A stretch of 64,000 nucleotides of DNA from NCBI RefSeq assembly GCF_014288055.1, contig NZ_JACOPK010000011.1, positions 1 through 64,000 on the forward strand, given 5' to 3'. Under the pieces are notes generated by a model. That model worked only from the letters and a program-made list of their open reading frames with translations. It was not told where the DNA came from and searched no databases. Below are positions 51,269 to 59,414 of the stretch, one piece after another; position 1 is the stretch's first letter; each line of letters starts with the position of its first letter. Both the position numbers and the translations under genes were made by a program. This stretch comes from Agathobaculum hominis (GTDB lineage: Bacteria; Bacillota; Clostridia; Oscillospirales; Butyricicoccaceae).

Positions 51269-51964
51269 ATGGAAAAGCTGAAGGTACTGGTGGTGGACGA
51301 CGACCGCGAGATCGTGGACAGCATCGCGATCTTCCTTCGCGCGGACGGCTATGAGATCGAGAAGGCGTACAACGGTCTGGAAGCGCTCGACATCGTGATG
51401 ACACACACGATCCATCTGATCATACTCGACATCATGATGCCCGAGCTGGACGGCATCAAGACGCTGCTCAAGCTGCGCGAGAGCCGCAACATCCCGGTCA
51501 TCCTGCTCTCGGCAAAATCCGAGGACGCGGACAAGATCCTCGGTCTGACAGCAGGCGCGGACGATTATGTGACCAAGCCGTTCAATCCTTCCGAGCTGGT
51601 CGCGCGCGTAAAAAGTCAGCTGCGCCGCTATACGCAGCTCGGCGCGATGCAGAAAACCGCCGCGCAGATCGTGATACGCGGTCTGGTGCTCGATACCGAG
51701 AGCAAAAGCGTAATGGTGGATGGCGAGGCGGTGCGGCTCACGCCGCTCGAGTACAAAATACTGGAGCTGCTGTGCCGCCATCCGGGCAGGGTCTTTTCGA
51801 CCGAGGAGATCTACCGACAGGTGTGGAATGACGACATTGTGAGCGATAATGCCATTGCGGTACATGTGCGGCACATCCGCGAAAAGATCGAGATCAACCC
51901 GAAGGAGCCGCGGTATTTGAAGGTAGTGTGGGGCGTTGGATACAAGATAGAGAGGAGCGAGTGA
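51269..51964 (+). CDS. OmpR-family response regulator
   Basis: 231 residues. The receiver has DDD near residue 10, phosphoacceptor in LIILDIMMPELDG and Lys in DYVTKPFNPSEL. A winged-helix domain (LTPLEYKILELLCRHPGRVFS through the C-terminal VWGVGYKIE) binds DNA. It resembles VanR-type regulators. The kinase gene begins 2 bp after its stop. Confidence 0.93.
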   Translation: MEKLKVLVVDDDREIVDSIAIFLRADGYEIEKAYNGLEALDIVMTHTIHLIILDIMMPELDGIKTLLKLRESRNIPVILLSAKSEDADKILGLTAGADDYVTKPFNPSELVARVKSQLRRYTQLGAMQKTAAQIVIRGLVLDTESKSVMVDGEAVRLTPLEYKILELLCRHPGRVFSTEEIYRQVWNDDIVSDNAIAVHVRHIREKIEINPKEPRYLKVVWGVGYKIERSE

Positions 51965-51966
51965 AA

Positions 51967-54015
51967 ATGAACATCAAGGGGATCTTACGCAGTACGGCAG
52001 CAAAATTCATCGCGTTTGCGGGCATTGTGGGGTGCTTCGCGGGCGCACTGTTTCTTACGGAGAACACGATAACGGATTTTGCGACCGATAACGGAAGCAA
52101 CATGGTCTATCGCTTTGAGAGCGATTTTGCCGACTCGTACTACATGCGTCAGCAGCTCAGCATAATGTGTGCTCAAATGACGAATGCGTTTGAGGATGGC
52201 ATGGATGCTGCGGAGTTCAGCAGGCAGCATACGGATTTTGCAGGAAACTATTTCGGCCGTATGGGCGATAAGACGATTGGCAATGATGCGCTGACCGAAA
52301 CTGAGGCCAAAAATTCCGCGTTTTACATGATCGCACGGCCGGGTGGCGATGTGGAATCCAACGCGGAAATTTCCTACGGCTATCCGCTTGAGGTTTACGA
52401 TGAGGAGACGGACAGTTTCGGCTATTACACCGAGGAGGATGCGGCAGAGGAAGGCTGGAAGTTCAATAAGTTCCATCCGTACCCGTCTAACACCCTGCTG
52501 CTAGTGCGCTTTACGGATGCACAGGCGGCGCCCATCAAGGCCGAATGGGAGACGCAGAAAACGCAGATTACCGGCGTAATCAATCGGGTTATCGTGCTGA
52601 TCGTTGTCGCGCTGGCGCTGTTCGTGTATCTGCTGTTCGCCACGGGACGCCGCCCGGAGGACGAGGAGATTCACTTCGCTACCATCGACCGGCTGCCGGT
52701 CGAGGTGAATGTTGTGCTGTTCTGGAGCGTTTTGGGCACTGCGGCAGGCCTGAATATCGCGCTGATGAGCGAGCTGCTGAGCGGTTCGGGCGACCTTTCG
52801 TTCCTGCTGCTGCCGTCTATCCTGTTTTTTGTCGCGGCGTTCGCGTTTGCGCTCGAGCTAACGCTGTCGCTCGTGCGCCTGCTCAAGGCCGGCAGCCTTG
52901 CCCGCAGGAGCTGGTGCATCCGCGCCTTTCGCTGGTGCTTCAACAAGATCGGCGTGCTGTGCAAGGGCACGTGGCACGGCCTCGGCAGGCTGCGCCTCGC
53001 CTTCACGAAGGCCCTTCTCGGCAATTACAAGACGCGGAACGTCGTGCTGCTCTTTACGGCTTATTCGGTCGTTCTTGCCTTCCTCGCGGCTGCGTTCGCA
53101 GGAGTGGGCGGCTCGTTTTTTGCGTTCGTGCTCGGCGTCGGATGGTTCCTCGCGGCAGGCTATTTCCTTATCAGACGCATCGACGGCTTTGACCGTATCG
53201 TTGCGGCGCTGCAAAGAATGCGCGGCGGCGACCTCGGCTTCAAGCTGACCGACATGCCGGAGGGCGTGTTCGCCGAGATGGCAGAGGATCTGGGTTCGCT
53301 CGGGGACGGCATGCAGGCGGCGCTTCAGAATGAGGTGCGCGCGGAGCGCATGAAGAGTGAGCTGATCACCAACGTCAGTCACGACCTGAAAACGCCGCTC
53401 ACGAGCATCCTCAGCTATTCCGATCTGCTTAGCCAGCTGGAGCTGACGCCGGAGGAGGCGAACGACTACGCGAAGATCATCCATCAGAAGAGCCTGCGGC
53501 TGAAAAACCTCACGAGCGACCTGTTCGATATTTCCAAGGTGCAGTCCGGCGTGGAGCAGATGGTCTGCGAACGTCTGGATGCGGTGACGCTCGTGCGGCA
53601 GGCGCTCGCGGAGCAGGAGGCGCAGAACAGCGGTCTGGTGCTCAAGGTGACGCTGCCCGAAAGGGAGCTGCCCATCTGGGCGGACGGCCGCAAGATGAGC
53701 CGCGTGCTGGAAAACCTCATCGGAAACTGCGTCAAATATGCCATGAAGGGCACGCGCGTGTTCGTATCGCTCGACGCGCGGGACGGGAAAGCGGTCTTTG
53801 AGGTGAAGAACACCGCAAACTATGAGATGGACTTCGCCGCCGACGAAATCACGGAGCGCTTCGTGCGGGGCGACGCCGCGCGCTCGACCGAGGGCAGCGG
53901 TCTGGGTCTCGCCATCGCAAAGAGCTACACCGAGGCCTGCGGCGGCATGTTCGAGGTCGAGGTGGACGGCGATCAGTTTAAGGTGCGCATCAGCTTCCCG
54001 GTTTACGGTTTGTAA
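51967..54015 (+). CDS. sensor histidine kinase
   Basis: 682 residues. One N-terminal helix (about 10-32) and an extracytoplasmic domain (about 33-195) are followed by a cluster of further membrane helices up to about residue 405. Then come HisKA with ITNVSHDLKTPLTSILSYSDLL (His about 475) and HATPase with ENLIGNCVKYAM and GSGLGLAIAKSY. The unusual second membrane block between the sensor domain and the kinase core suggests an extra membrane-sensing module. GGAG lies before ATG 51967. It pairs with the regulator at 51269-51964. Confidence 0.92.
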   Translation: MNIKGILRSTAAKFIAFAGIVGCFAGALFLTENTITDFATDNGSNMVYRFESDFADSYYMRQQLSIMCAQMTNAFEDGMDAAEFSRQHTDFAGNYFGRMGDKTIGNDALTETEAKNSAFYMIARPGGDVESNAEISYGYPLEVYDEETDSFGYYTEEDAAEEGWKFNKFHPYPSNTLLLVRFTDAQAAPIKAEWETQKTQITGVINRVIVLIVVALALFVYLLFATGRRPEDEEIHFATIDRLPVEVNVVLFWSVLGTAAGLNIALMSELLSGSGDLSFLLLPSILFFVAAFAFALELTLSLVRLLKAGSLARRSWCIRAFRWCFNKIGVLCKGTWHGLGRLRLAFTKALLGNYKTRNVVLLFTAYSVVLAFLAAAFAGVGGSFFAFVLGVGWFLAAGYFLIRRIDGFDRIVAALQRMRGGDLGFKLTDMPEGVFAEMAEDLGSLGDGMQAALQNEVRAERMKSELITNVSHDLKTPLTSILSYSDLLSQLELTPEEANDYAKIIHQKSLRLKNLTSDLFDISKVQSGVEQMVCERLDAVTLVRQALAEQEAQNSGLVLKVTLPERELPIWADGRKMSRVLENLIGNCVKYAMKGTRVFVSLDARDGKAVFEVKNTANYEMDFAADEITERFVRGDAARSTEGSGLGLAIAKSYTEACGGMFEVEVDGDQFKVRISFPVYGL

Positions 54016-54032
54016 AATCTTTTCTGCCGCGC

Positions 54033-54060
54033 TTGCAATTTGAAAAACAACCGCTATAAT
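54033..54060 (+). promoter_or_regulatory. promoter of the cupin gene
   Basis: TTGCAA (54033-54038), 16 bp, TATAAT (54055-54060). Confidence 0.7.
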
Positions 54061-54115
54061 AGGAAATGATAAGAATGCTGCAAAACAGCGGCGACAGGAA
54101 AGGCGGAAATTTATT

Positions 54116-54463
54116 ATGATGACGACTGCAAGCGAGCATAAAATCGACAAGGTAGAGAAGATGGCCGGCGGCAAGGGTCATGTGATCATCGAGCACCTGC
54201 TCGGCGAAGCGGAGCTCGACGGCAAGTGCGGCCTGTACGCGAAGGTAACGATCGAGCCGGGCTGCACGCTGGGCTTCCACGAGCACCACGGCGAGACCGA
54301 GACCTATTACATCCTGAGCGGCGAAGGCTCGTATAACGACGGCGAGAAGTCCTTCCCGGTCAAGACCGGCGATGTGACGTTCTGCCCGGACAACAGCGGC
54401 CACGCGCTCGACAACACCGGAGACACCGACCTCGTGTTCATGGCGCTGATCATCAAGAAGTAA
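54116..54463 (+). CDS. single-domain cupin protein
   Basis: 115 residues. The cupin motifs GCTLGFHEHHGETETYYILSG and GDVTFCPDNSGHALDN contain the usual metal-binding His/Glu set. Small free-standing cupins may be isomerases, sensors or dioxygenase-like enzymes, and function cannot be assigned. Start 54116 follows AAAGGCGG. Confidence 0.85.
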   Translation: MMTTASEHKIDKVEKMAGGKGHVIIEHLLGEAELDGKCGLYAKVTIEPGCTLGFHEHHGETETYYILSGEGSYNDGEKSFPVKTGDVTFCPDNSGHALDNTGDTDLVFMALIIKK

Positions 54464-54475
54464 ACAAGGTTAAAC

Positions 54476-54516
54476 GAAAAGGACGCTTTCTGAAAACGGA
54501 AAGCGTCCTTTTCATT
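54476..54516 (+). terminator. terminator of the cupin gene
   Basis: GAAAAGGACGCTTTC and GAAAGCGTCCTTTTC arms followed by ATTT. Confidence 0.9.
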
Positions 54517-54517
54517 T

Positions 54518-54541
54518 GTCGGAAAAACGCAGTTTTTCGAC
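54518..54541. repeat. dispersed GTCG...CGAC palindrome, copy C
   Basis: GTCGGAAAAACGCAG continuing to TTTTTCGAC. It is close to the elements at 8887-8910 (reverse strand) and 16441-16463. Two more hairpins follow at 54556-54581 (AAAGCGAACCG with CGGTTCGCTTT) and 54588-54613 (GAAATCGAAA with TTTCGATTTC). The rest of the 54464-54977 gap holds only a doubtful 26-codon ORF at 54669-54749. Confidence 0.7.
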
Positions 54542-54918
54542 CGCCTTAAAACAAAAAAGCGAACCGGGAGCGGTTCGCTTTCCTGCGCGAAATCGAAAAG
54601 GGAGTTTCGATTTCACAAAGAAAAAAGAGTAAAAAGAAAGGAAAAAGAGAGGTGATCTAAGTTAGGATATGCTGCGCTGGCCGCAGCTGCAAGGATGTAT
54701 TTTATGGGGGAGCGTTTACTTGCTCTTCCTTTTGACAAGTTCAGTATAGCGCGAAAGTTGCACAAATGCAAGCTAAATATTTCGTCATTTCGACTAAATA
54801 TTCGTTGAGTTAGCGGGTGCTTATTTGACGGCTGAAAATGAGCATATGCAACAAAAATAAAGAGAAAGGTTCGTACAAAACGCTGTTTGTGAAAGTTGAA
54901 TAATCGACGGCAGGGGAC

Positions 54919-54959
54919 TTGACAAAGCGTGGATATTGTATATAATGAGTATATACAAT
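54919..54959 (+). promoter_or_regulatory. promoter with palindromic operator of the GntR-ABC operon
   Basis: TTGACA (54919-54924), 16 bp, TATAAT (54941-54946). A perfect 10-bp inverted repeat, ATTGTATATA (54935-54944) and TATATACAAT (54950-54959), covers the -10 element, as expected for autoregulation by the GntR repressor encoded next. Confidence 0.8.
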
Positions 54960-54977
54960 AAACGGAGGAGGGAGAGC

Positions 54978-55358
54978 GTGAACATCATTCTTTCCAACAC
55001 GGACAGCGCTCCGATCTACGAGCAGATCACGCGGCAGCTCCGGGCGAAGATCGTCTCGGGCGAGCTTGCGGCAGGGCAGGCGCTGCCGTCCATGCGGCTG
55101 CTCGCAAGGGAGCTGCGCATCAGCGTCATCACGACAAAGCGCGCGTATGAAGAACTCGAACGCGAGGGGCTGATCGTCACGCAGACCGGACGCGGCAGCT
55201 TTGTCGCGCAGGTGAGCGGCGCGCGGCTGCGCGAGGAACAGCTCCGCGCCGTAGAGGCGCATCTGGCACAGGCGGTGCGCGCGGCGAAGCAGGGCGGAGT
55301 GACCGCGGAGGAGTTCATGGAGATCGCACAGACGGCTTTTGAGGGGGGAAATCAATGA
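54978..55358 (+). CDS. GntR family (YtrA type) transcriptional regulator
   Basis: 126 residues. A winged HTH, APIYEQITRQLRAKIVSGEL then LPSMRLLARELRISVITTKRA, and a short helical C terminus (MEIAQTAF) mark the YtrA subfamily that controls adjacent ABC exporters. The start is GTG 54978 after GGAGGAGGGAG. It overlaps the ATPase gene by 4 bp (ATGA). Confidence 0.9.
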   Translation: MNIILSNTDSAPIYEQITRQLRAKIVSGELAAGQALPSMRLLARELRISVITTKRAYEELEREGLIVTQTGRGSFVAQVSGARLREEQLRAVEAHLAQAVRAAKQGGVTAEEFMEIAQTAFEGGNQ

Positions 55359-56200
55359 AGAACGCACTCGAAATCAGAGGACTGACCAGAAAATACGAAG
55401 GATTTGCGCTGGACAGCGTCAATCTGACTCTGCCGCGCGGCTGCGTGATGGGTCTGGTCGGCGAAAACGGCGCCGGAAAGACGACGCTCATCAAGACTGT
55501 TCTCGACCTTGTGCGGCAGGACAGCGGCGAAATTGAGGTGCTCGGCGGACGCGCAGATGATGCGGCGGTGCGTGAGCGCATCGGCGCGGTGCTGGAGGAC
55601 GGCGGCTTTCTGAGCACGATGAACGCCGCGCAGGTGGACACGCTGCTCGGCAGAGCCTACCGCGCATGGGATGGGGCGCAGTTCGCGTCCTATCTCGACC
55701 GCTTCGGCATCGAGCGCCGCAAGGCCATCAAGGATTATTCGCGCGGCATGAAAATGAAGCTGTCCATCGCAGCGGCGCTCTCGCACGGCGCGGAGCTGCT
55801 GATTCTGGACGAGGCGACGAGCGGGCTTGACCCGGTCGTGAGGGACGAGGTGCTCGACCTGCTGTACGATTTCATGCAGGACGAAACGCACGCCGTGCTG
55901 CTGTCCAGCCACATCACGAGCGACCTCGACAAGATCGCGGACAATATCACGTTTATCCATCACGGCCGCATACTGCTGAGTGAGGGACGGGACGAGCTGA
56001 TCGACCGTCACGGCGTGCTGCGCTGCACGGAGGAGCAGCTGGACGCGCTCGACCCGGACGCAGTCCGAGCGGTGCGAAAGGGCGCATTTGGCTGCGAGGC
56101 ACTGGTCAAACGGGACGGCATCCCGGAAAACTGGCCGGTCGAGCCGGTCAGCGTGGAACAGATCATGATGTTTCTGACAAAAGGGGAGGAAGTACGATGA
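55355..56200 (+). CDS. ABC transporter ATP-binding protein
   Basis: 281 residues. Walker A in LVGENGAGKTTLIKTVLDL, signature YSRGMKMKLSIAAALS, Walker B LLILDEATSGLDP and H-loop LLSSHITSD. It has a C-terminal extension of about 70 residues. With the following permease it forms a YtrB-like exporter; substrate unknown, though cell-envelope antibiotics are typical inducers of YtrA systems. Confidence 0.93.
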   Translation: MKNALEIRGLTRKYEGFALDSVNLTLPRGCVMGLVGENGAGKTTLIKTVLDLVRQDSGEIEVLGGRADDAAVRERIGAVLEDGGFLSTMNAAQVDTLLGRAYRAWDGAQFASYLDRFGIERRKAIKDYSRGMKMKLSIAAALSHGAELLILDEATSGLDPVVRDEVLDLLYDFMQDETHAVLLSSHITSDLDKIADNITFIHHGRILLSEGRDELIDRHGVLRCTEEQLDALDPDAVRAVRKGAFGCEALVKRDGIPENWPVEPVSVEQIMMFLTKGEEVR

Positions 56201-56853
56201 AAGCGATGCTTTTTGCGGACTGGATGAATATCCGCCGCTCGATGAAGGCGCTTCTGTGGGTATTCGCCGTCATGGCAGTCTCGGCGTTTGCCTATGGAGG
56301 CAGCGCATTCATACCGTTCCTGGTCACGATGCTGTCGGTCATGGGTCCGGCGACACTGATGAGCACGGATCACGCCTACGGCTGGGACAGGCTCAGCCTG
56401 ACGCTGCCGGTCTCGCGGCGCGATATCGTGAGCAGCAAGTTCACGGTCAGCCTTGCGCTTAACGCCGCGCTGCTGCTGCTCGGTGTGGTTCTGACGATGG
56501 TGTTCAGCGCAGTGCACCGCGACGGTTCGCTTGCGGAAAACCTGCTCGGCCTGCTTGGCTGCGAGGCAGCTGCTCTGCTGCTGATGGGCATCGAATTTGT
56601 CCTCATCCTGCGCTTCGGCACGGAACGCGGCCGGTATTTTCTGCTGGGCGTCGTGTGGGTGCCGATCATCGCGCTGACCGCGCTGAAAAACCATCCGGCG
56701 TTCAACCGTCTGGTACAGGCGGTCGGCGGCATGGACAGCTGGCCCGTGAGCAGGTTCGCGGCATTCCTCGCCGGCTGTCTCGCGGTCTGCGGAGCGGTTT
56801 ACGTCCTCTGCTGGCAGATCGGGATCAAAATTTATCAGAAAAAGGAATTCTGA
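56197..56853 (+). CDS. ABC-2 type permease
   Basis: 218 residues with six predicted helices, and SLTLPVSRRDIVSSKF, typical of the ABC-2 permeases paired with YtrA-regulated ATPases. It overlaps the ATPase gene by 4 bp. Confidence 0.87.
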   Translation: MKAMLFADWMNIRRSMKALLWVFAVMAVSAFAYGGSAFIPFLVTMLSVMGPATLMSTDHAYGWDRLSLTLPVSRRDIVSSKFTVSLALNAALLLLGVVLTMVFSAVHRDGSLAENLLGLLGCEAAALLLMGIEFVLILRFGTERGRYFLLGVVWVPIIALTALKNHPAFNRLVQAVGGMDSWPVSRFAAFLAGCLAVCGAVYVLCWQIGIKIYQKKEF

Positions 56854-56923
56854 GCAGGCAGGCGGCAGCCGGCCGGATAATCCTCGCGCTCTCTGCATAT
56901 GATAAGGCAAAGGAGAGGGGAGA

Positions 56924-57370
56924 ATGGGGATTTTTCTGACCGTGCTGCCGCTTGCTGTCGGCGGGGCCGCCGCGGTGCTGACGATGGATGCCATGGCGCA
57001 GTACAGTGCGCTGCCGCAGCCGCCGTTCGCACCGCCCGCATGGGTATTCCCGGCCGTATGGACCGTGCTTTATCTGCTGATGGGGGCGGCGAGCCGCAGA
57101 GTGCACCGCCTCGGCACACAGGAGAGCCGAAACGCGCTCATGCTTTATTATGTGCAGCTCGCCGTGCATTTCGTCTGGCCGCTGCTGTATTTCCGGGCGC
57201 AGGAGTACGCTGTCGCGTTCTGGTGGCTGCTCCTGCTGCTCGCGCTCGTGCTTGCAGCGCTGTCAGCGTTTTCCCGCCTCGACAAAGCCGCAGGCAGGCT
57301 GCTCATGCCGTATGCGGCATGGCTGCTGTTTGCGGCGTATCTCAATTACAGCATGATGCGGATGGCATAG
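56924..57370 (+). CDS. TspO/MBR family protein
   Basis: 148 residues with five transmembrane helices and the family motifs PPAWVFPAVWTVLYLLMGAASRRV and WPLLYF...AYLNYSMMRM. It is a tryptophan-rich sensory or porphyrin-binding membrane protein; its exact role in anaerobes is unclear. It follows the permease by 70 bp, with AGGAGAGGGG before the ATG. Confidence 0.88.
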   Translation: MGIFLTVLPLAVGGAAAVLTMDAMAQYSALPQPPFAPPAWVFPAVWTVLYLLMGAASRRVHRLGTQESRNALMLYYVQLAVHFVWPLLYFRAQEYAVAFWWLLLLLALVLAALSAFSRLDKAAGRLLMPYAAWLLFAAYLNYSMMRMA

Positions 57371-57453
57371 ACCAATATGCCGAATGCAGCAGAAATGCAA
57401 CATAATGAACGAGCGCAGGCGTAAAGTTTGCGTTTATTTTTCATCCTTTGGAA

Positions 57454-57482
57454 TTGACAGGATGCGCTCCTGCTGATACACT
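57454..57482 (+). promoter_or_regulatory. promoter of the Na/Pi symporter gene
   Basis: TTGACA (57454-57459), 17 bp, TACACT (57477-57482), in the 169-bp gap after TspO. Confidence 0.7.
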
Positions 57483-57539
57483 TAAAATGTATGCGTTTCG
57501 TAAAGAGATAATTTAGAGAATGTGAAACGGAGGAAGCGT

Positions 57540-59321
57540 ATGGAATTTGATGTGCTGTCAATCGTGCAGATGATCGGCGGACTGGCGCTGTTCATTTACG
57601 GTATGACGACAATGGGAAAGGGACTGGAGCGCGCTGCCGGTTCCAAGCTGGAAAAAACTCTGGAAAAAATGACGGGCAACGTCTTTACCGCTCTTATCAT
57701 GGGCATGGTCGTGACGATGGTCATTCAGTCCTCGTCTGCGACGACGGTCATGGTGGTCGGCTTTGTTAACGCAGGCATCATGACGCTCAAGCAGTCGGTC
57801 GGCGTTATCCTGGGCGCGAATATCGGTACGACCGTCACCGCGCAGATCCTGCGTCTGAGCGGCGGCGACGGCTCGGGCAACCTGTTCATGGATCTGCTCA
57901 AGCCGAAAAATCTCGCCTACATCATCGTTCTGGTGGGCGTTATCATCATGATGCTCGCGAAAAAGCGCCGCACGCGCGACATCGCGGACATTTTCACCGG
58001 CTTCGGCATCCTGTTCATCGGCATGGCGGTCATGGAGGGCGCGGTCGCGCCGCTCGCGGATCTGCCGCAGTTTGCCGATCTGTTTGCAGCGATCTCCAAC
58101 CCGGTGCTCGGCGTTGTGGTTGGCGCGGGCGTCACTGCGATCATCCAGTCGTCCTCGGCGTCGGTCGGTATCCTGCAGGCGCTGTCCACGACGGGCGCGA
58201 TCACCTATTCTGCCGCTATCCCGATCATCCTCGGTCAGAATATCGGTACCTGTATCACCGCGTTCCTGTCCTCGCTCGGCGGCTCGAAGAACGCGCGCCG
58301 CACCGCGATGGTGCACTTCTACTTCAACCTCATCGGTTCGATCGCGTTTCTGGTCGCGATCTATGCCGTGCAGTACGCGGTCGGCTTCTCGTTCTGGGAA
58401 AATCCGATCGACAAGGGCGGCATCGCGAACTTCCACACGCTGTTCAACGTGACCTGCACCCTGCTGTTCCTGCCGTTCACCGGTCTGCTGGTCAAGCTCG
58501 CAAGGTGGAGCGTGCCGACCGGCGAGACGCAGGAGGACCCGCTTGCGAAGCTCGAGCCGCGTTTCCTTACCACGCCGGCTCTCGCGCTCGATCAGGCGCA
58601 GCGCTGCATCGCTGACATGGGCGAGGCGGCGAAGAGCAATTTCCACCTTGCGGTCGACCCGATGTTCGGCGGCAGTGCGGCCAGCGAGGAGATCTTCCGC
58701 GAACACGAGGCGTTCCTCGACCGCGCAGAGGTTGAGATCGGCCGCTACCTGACCACGATGCACAACGTGCGCTCGGTCGATCAGCGCCGCCAGAGCGCAG
58801 AGATGATGCACTCGCTGTCCGACTTCGAGAAGATCGGCGACTATGCGCAGAATATCTTCGACCGCGCCGACGAGTTCCGTCAGGCAGGTCTGAGCTTCTC
58901 CGCGACCGCGATGAACGAGCTGCACACCATGACGGACGCAGTCAGCGAGGTTCTCGACATGACGGTCGAGGCGTATGTTACGCAGTCGGTTTCGCTCGCG
59001 CGCAGCGTTGAGCCGCTCGAGGAGGTCGTCGATACCATGAAGGAGCAGCTCAAGAGCCGTCATATCGAGCGCCTTGGCGAGGGCGGCTGCACGATGCAGA
59101 CCGGCATTCACTTCCTCGACATCGTGCACGACCTTGAGAAGATCAGCGATCACTGCTCGAACATCGCGATCTACACCATTCAGCTCGTCGAGGGCGCAGA
59201 GGAATTCGACACGCACGCCTATGCGAAGGCGGAGTTCAAGTCCGGTCCTCAGTTCGAGAGCAAGCTGAAGTTCTATCAGAACAAGTACCTGTCCCGTCTG
59301 AACGACGCGGCGCAGGCATAA
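57540..59321 (+). CDS. Na/Pi-cotransporter family protein with PhoU-like C-terminal domain
   Basis: 593 residues. Two inverted Na/Pi repeats carry the QSSSATTVMVVGFVNAG (about residue 63) and QSSSASVGILQALS (about residue 205) motifs. A cytoplasmic helical PhoU-like domain occupies residues about 350-570 (HNVRSVDQRRQSAEMMHSLSDFEKIGDY in outline). It is a sodium-driven phosphate transporter with its own PhoU-like regulator. Start 57540 follows CGGAGGAAG. Confidence 0.92.
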   Translation: MEFDVLSIVQMIGGLALFIYGMTTMGKGLERAAGSKLEKTLEKMTGNVFTALIMGMVVTMVIQSSSATTVMVVGFVNAGIMTLKQSVGVILGANIGTTVTAQILRLSGGDGSGNLFMDLLKPKNLAYIIVLVGVIIMMLAKKRRTRDIADIFTGFGILFIGMAVMEGAVAPLADLPQFADLFAAISNPVLGVVVGAGVTAIIQSSSASVGILQALSTTGAITYSAAIPIILGQNIGTCITAFLSSLGGSKNARRTAMVHFYFNLIGSIAFLVAIYAVQYAVGFSFWENPIDKGGIANFHTLFNVTCTLLFLPFTGLLVKLARWSVPTGETQEDPLAKLEPRFLTTPALALDQAQRCIADMGEAAKSNFHLAVDPMFGGSAASEEIFREHEAFLDRAEVEIGRYLTTMHNVRSVDQRRQSAEMMHSLSDFEKIGDYAQNIFDRADEFRQAGLSFSATAMNELHTMTDAVSEVLDMTVEAYVTQSVSLARSVEPLEEVVDTMKEQLKSRHIERLGEGGCTMQTGIHFLDIVHDLEKISDHCSNIAIYTIQLVEGAEEFDTHAYAKAEFKSGPQFESKLKFYQNKYLSRLNDAAQA

Positions 59322-59326
59322 AAACG

Positions 59327-59365
59327 AACACCTCGCAGAAATGCTGTCTGCGAGGTGTTTTTCTG
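59327..59365 (+). terminator. terminator of the Na/Pi symporter gene
   Basis: AACACCTCGCAGA with TCTGCGAGGTGTT and a T run. Confidence 0.9.
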
Positions 59366-59368
59366 CGC

Positions 59369-59404
59369 AAAAAAGCACCGCCTCCATGTGGAAGCGGTGC
59401 TTTG
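59369..59404 (-). terminator. terminator of the MMPL/coiled-coil operon
   Basis: AAAGCACCGC and GCGGTGCTTT arms. A T6 run follows when read on the minus strand. Confidence 0.85.
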
Positions 59405-59414
59405 CAGTATGCGG

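Noticed and set aside
54669..54749. A 26-codon hydrophobic ORF as a toxin-like peptide gene
   Set aside because: The nearest purine-rich site is about 12 nt away, no antitoxin-like RNA or partner is recognisable, and the stretch overlaps a hairpin. It is mentioned only as part of the hairpin-rich gap.
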